Both the position numbers and the translations under genes were made by a program. DNA of 25,017 nt, from the IMG/VR virus record IMGVR_UViG_3300042885_000034, positions 1 through 25,017 of that record; one strand, given 5' to 3'. Source of the stretch: a virus. The notes below the pieces were generated by a model, which searched no databases, was not told where the DNA came from, and saw only the letters and a program-made list of their open reading frames with translations. Positions 21,997 to 25,017 of this stretch are shown here, one piece after another (the stretch's first letter is position 1; the number at the start of each line of letters is the position of its first letter).

Positions 21997-24058
21997 TACT
22001 ATCTCCCTTTACAGCCTTGTTAGCACGATCTTTCTCTTTCTGAATCGCATCGTGTAGGCGACTTTCACGTTGATCCTGCATCTGCATTTCTGTGATTCTT
22101 TCATTAGATTCAATGTCACGCTCTTTCAGTAGTAATTCAGCGTAATCTTTCTTTTGAGTAAATTCATCAGTAGTGTTGGCATTGATACCGATAGCAGCCA
22201 GTAGCTTGATCTTTGTCTCTTCCGGAATTTGCTGCGCCTCAATAACCAGTTTCATGGCATTGGCACGGGCTTGTTCAGCACGAGCATTCGACTCAGCAAT
22301 CTTAGCCTCGGCTTCTTTCATAGCAAGCTGCTGCATCTGTTGCTCGGCTTGTTGCTTGGCCGGATCGGGCTGCGACAGCTTCAGAAGGGCTTCTTTCAGT
22401 TCTTCACGGTTCGATAGCGAGCTATTATCAACAATGGATTGTAGCACCAGCGGAAGCACCGGAGAATCGGGTCCAAGGGTTGCCAGCATAGCCATGTACT
22501 GCTGTTGTTCGTATTCACGAGCCATGATACCTAGCGACGACACAGGAACGAACTTATAGTCCTTGACAGGATAGCGGTCAGCATCGAACTGCATGTAACG
22601 ATACGCAGCTTTCTTGATAAAAGGAATCAGAAAGTTATCTTGGAAGTTAAGAAGACCACGCTTGTTCTTTTTGATGATACCGGACATCGCCATGGACATT
22701 GCACCGGCTTGTGACGATTGCGAGATGTCAGAGGGCATACCAGCAGCATCAAGGGTTCCTGTAGCCTGTAGAAGCATCCGCTCAAACATCTTGGCAGTCT
22801 CGACGTTCTGTGCGTCAGGTTGTCCAAAGATAAACGGCTGGATAGCGTCAGTATCGCCATTGGTCAGTAGCATACGACCCGGAATGACTTCAAACTTGAA
22901 ACCACGCGGTAGGCGGGTAGCGTCAGCTTTGACCATCGGAGTGGTTGTAAGCGCTAGACGGTCTAGGTGCGAACGAATCTGAGCGTCAACCGCTTTCTGC
23001 ATGTTGAAGCCTTTCTGAGCGATACCACGACCCCAAAACCGGCCCGGAAGGGGTTCGGGACAGAAATAAACGAGAGGGCGGTCCTTCATCATGTAAGGAT
23101 TCTCTTCCGCTTTCAATAGCACCCCATCGTTAGCAATAACAACAATTGCCTCAACCATATCATCATAGTTCTCAGAATCCGTAGGATCAGACATACCTAG
23201 GGCTTCTTCCAGTTCTTTTTCTTTGTCAGTGCTTTCTGTGTCTGTACCAGCATCTTCAGCTTTAATCTTTGTGATGAGGGCACGGGGAACAAGACCGTAG
23301 TATTTCAGGATACGGACTTTATTATCCATGTACACATCTTCTTCCTGAGAGAACGGAACTAGGTCATCATCAGTGCCATCAGTTTCAACATCAACATCGC
23401 GATAAATGCCTTCTTTAATCTTTTGTTTGACAGAGTGGATCGACACAAACTCTTCAACAGCACAACCCATTGCTTCTTCAAGCGTATTGGCATTTGGGTC
23501 AATAATGAAGTTCTTTGGATGAATAGGCTTGAGGTAGACGCAGAAACGATCTGTTTCGTAGACGCCTCCAATGCGGACACCACCCTCAACCTGCGAGGCA
23601 GGCTTCATCTGAGTCTTCTTTTTAATGTGAAGCTCACCAATACCAGTGCCAAAGACCGCAGCAAGCGTAACAATCTGCGAGATAGCAGACTGAATCTTAT
23701 CTTGAGCAAAATCTTCGTGTAGCTGGTTCTTTAGCATCTCAACATCAACAGCAACCTCATCCTGAGCATCATCAACGATGTCAAAGAACTGTCCACGACC
23801 AAAGATAGCCTCTTCAATCTCGGATTGATAGGTTTCAATGGCCTGTTGCAGAGCCGGTGTAATGAGTTTGGAGCGTTCCGACTTACGGGTACGGTCCGAA
23901 TCACGAAACACACCTAGCCATAGGCGTTCGTACTCATCCCAATTCTCGTAGTAGTTGGATTCGATGTTATCACGCCAAGAACGGCAGTGACCAGTAACGA
24001 ACTCAACTAGTTTCTTATCCTCAGGCTTCTCAATCTCTTCGTCGTCGTCTTTATACAT
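21986..24058 (-). CDS. Portal protein
   Basis: A 690-residue podovirus-type portal, forming the dodecameric ring at the DNA vertex. Seen: an acidic N-terminus, WRDNIESNYYENWDEYERLW (28-47), RSKLITPALQQAIETYQSEIEEAIFG (63-88), IVTLAAVFGTGIGELH (around 127-142), KPIHPKNFIIDPNANTLEEA (around 177-196), the PLPGRFWGRGIAQKGFNMQKAVDAQIRS helix region (about 330-358) and a long Ala/Gln/Glu coiled coil near the C-terminus (about 560-600) with a charged tail. These match portals of other podoviruses from memory. It is the largest complete head gene here and is followed leftward by head proteins. Confidence 0.85.
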   Translation of the reverse strand: MYKDDDEEIEKPEDKKLVEFVTGHCRSWRDNIESNYYENWDEYERLWLGVFRDSDRTRKSERSKLITPALQQAIETYQSEIEEAIFGRGQFFDIVDDAQDEVAVDVEMLKNQLHEDFAQDKIQSAISQIVTLAAVFGTGIGELHIKKKTQMKPASQVEGGVRIGGVYETDRFCVYLKPIHPKNFIIDPNANTLEEAMGCAVEEFVSIHSVKQKIKEGIYRDVDVETDGTDDDLVPFSQEEDVYMDNKVRILKYYGLVPRALITKIKAEDAGTDTESTDKEKELEEALGMSDPTDSENYDDMVEAIVVIANDGVLLKAEENPYMMKDRPLVYFCPEPLPGRFWGRGIAQKGFNMQKAVDAQIRSHLDRLALTTTPMVKADATRLPRGFKFEVIPGRMLLTNGDTDAIQPFIFGQPDAQNVETAKMFERMLLQATGTLDAAGMPSDISQSSQAGAMSMAMSGIIKKNKRGLLNFQDNFLIPFIKKAAYRYMQFDADRYPVKDYKFVPVSSLGIMAREYEQQQYMAMLATLGPDSPVLPLVLQSIVDNSSLSNREELKEALLKLSQPDPAKQQAEQQMQQLAMKEAEAKIAESNARAEQARANAMKLVIEAQQIPEETKIKLLAAIGINANTTDEFTQKKDYAELLLKERDIESNERITEMQMQDQRESRLHDAIQKEKDRANKAVKGDSNAT

Positions 24059-24061
24059 AGT

Positions 24062-25017
24062 TTACCTTATGGAATCGTTCAGTAGTTCGTTAATCATCAG
24101 AGGATTGGATTTCCAGTTAACATCAACACCTTGGCTGCTGGTATCGCCTCGCTTCAGAAGACTACCAAAGTACATATTATCGTATTGTCCTGACGGAGCG
24201 TTCAGACCGGGCCTAGCACGTTCAGATTTTAGCTGTCTCTCAACTTCACGGGCTTCTGCCTCACCCTGTAGCTTTTTATAGTCACTAAAAGCTGCTTCAG
24301 TGTGTTTAGCTGTCTTAGCTTGAATGTCACCGTAGCGAGCGTAGTCTTTAATAACTTCTTTAAGATCGTCGGCGCCAACAATTCCTGACAGACGAGCATG
24401 AGCATCTTTCATTTGCGGTGTTGTGTCGATACCAGCTTTACTCAAGGCTACAAAACGAGTGGCGTTGATAATATCATCTCTTGGAATACCATGTCGTTTA
24501 GAAACGTCGGTAACACGATCAAGAATCTTGGCTTTAGCAGCCTCAGCATGACCGCTGGCACGTTGTACGTTCGGAGGAAGCATGGAGAAAGAATTACCAC
24601 CCTGCTGCCACTTCTCTTTAGTCTGAATACCATGCTGAATCTCATGAATCAGTGTCTCATACATATCGGTAGGCTTACTGTTTGGGTTCAGTCGTAGAGT
24701 TTTTGTACCTGGACTGAAAGAACCGTGTTCATTTGACTTCATAGTCCCGTCAAACACAACTTTGATCTTCGATAGATCAGGATATGCTTCAAATAGTTCT
24801 TTGTTTGTGTACAGTTGTTTAAGATCAAAGCTGCCATAAAGGTTAGCCTCACGATCTAGCTTGTTGATTGTGTCAACAAACGGCTTTTCATACGCCAAAT
24901 CGCTTGTCATACGACGCCATAATCCATCTGGTCCCTTAAACAAGCCTTTGGACTGCTGAAACAACTCTTTTTCAGTCATTCCATTCTTTCGCAGGCGTTC
25001 AGCAGTGATAGCGTCAG
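24062..25017 (-). CDS. Large polyvalent phage protein with zinc-peptidase-like domain, 5' end cut by window
   Basis: The frame runs open through the right edge, so the ATG at 24979 is internal and only the last 317 residues are seen. FKGPDGLWRRMTSD (near 24900-24940) is the small W-containing motif seen in large polyvalent proteins. After it comes LRLNPN and ETLIHEIQHGIQTKEKWQQGG, with the HExxH zinc motif (H112, E113, H116 counted from that ATG). From memory this fits the LPD23-like domain of giant phage and mobile-element proteins. The C-terminal part is charged and helical. It lies just upstream of the portal, so it may be injected with the DNA or act at head assembly. Confidence 0.72.
   Translation of the reverse strand, partial: DAITAERLRKNGMTEKELFQQSKGLFKGPDGLWRRMTSDLAYEKPFVDTINKLDREANLYGSFDLKQLYTNKELFEAYPDLSKIKVVFDGTMKSNEHGSFSPGTKTLRLNPNSKPTDMYETLIHEIQHGIQTKEKWQQGGNSFSMLPPNVQRASGHAEAAKAKILDRVTDVSKRHGIPRDDIINATRFVALSKAGIDTTPQMKDAHARLSGIVGADDLKEVIKDYARYGDIQAKTAKHTEAAFSDYKKLQGEAEAREVERQLKSERARPGLNAPSGQYDNMYFGSLLKRGDTSSQGVDVNWKSNPLMINELLNDSIR

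Noticed and set aside
1-25017. CRISPR arrays, insertion sequences, integrase or attachment sites
   Set aside because: No repeated spacers, transposase or recombinase motifs seen; the tRNA cluster shows no direct repeat of a tRNA end.

Overview
The window looks like part of a tailed-phage genome, most likely a short-tailed (podovirus-type) lytic phage of a Gram-negative host. The reasons are a portal, scaffold, HK97-type capsid, adaptor, nozzle and ejection-protein order with no tape measure or sheath, a GH108 endolysin with a GTA-type three-TM holin, and phage-type nucleotide metabolism. No phage RNA polymerase is visible here. The two strong promoter-like sites match host sigma-70 consensus. 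The gene set (B12-dependent class II ribonucleotide reductase, ThyX, MazG-type enzymes) recalls cobavirus/Zobellviridae-like and related podoviruses, but that placement is from memory and not tested.

The left part (1-7107, + strand) is a tightly packed operon, most genes overlapping by 1-8 bases. It holds a 5'-cut 5'-3' exonuclease, a small hypothetical, an HNH endonuclease, ThyX, a small hypothetical, a metallophosphoesterase, a hypothetical, a MazG-like pyrophosphohydrolase, a dATP/dGTP-diphosphohydrolase-like protein (MazZ/DUF5664 type), a holin, an acidic small protein, class II RNR, and an overlapping 53-codon GTG-start gene. A near-consensus promoter whose spacer is a perfect GC hairpin (6792-6820) then precedes a basic 84-aa protein and the tRNA region.

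The middle (7115-7731, + strand) is a six-tRNA cluster: Thr(UGU), a Gln(UUG) or Lys(UUU) tRNA with an abnormal anticodon arm, Leu(UAG), Met-type (CAU), Leu(CAA) and Tyr(GUA). Both Leu tRNAs have unusually short variable arms. A 135-base spacer between the first two tRNAs has nested inverted repeats and looks like an undescribed structured RNA.

The right part (7743-25017, - strand, read leftward) is the virion and lysis module. In transcription order it holds a 5'-cut large polyvalent protein with an HEIQH zinc motif, portal, two structural hypotheticals, a small exported protein, a consensus promoter lying almost on a start codon (20277-20306), a small conserved protein, a zinc ribbon, scaffold, major capsid, a hairpin, a decoration-like protein, a small basic-tailed protein, and a terminator. 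After the terminator come tail fibre/receptor-binding protein, HExxH metallopeptidase, a membrane coiled-coil protein, adaptor, nozzle, three ejection/internal virion proteins and endolysin. The late operon and the tRNA cluster converge with only 11 bases between them.

The genes fit together simply. The + strand enzymes recycle and build dNTPs and process DNA, and the tRNAs supply codons. The - strand genes build the particle and, with the holin, lyse the cell.
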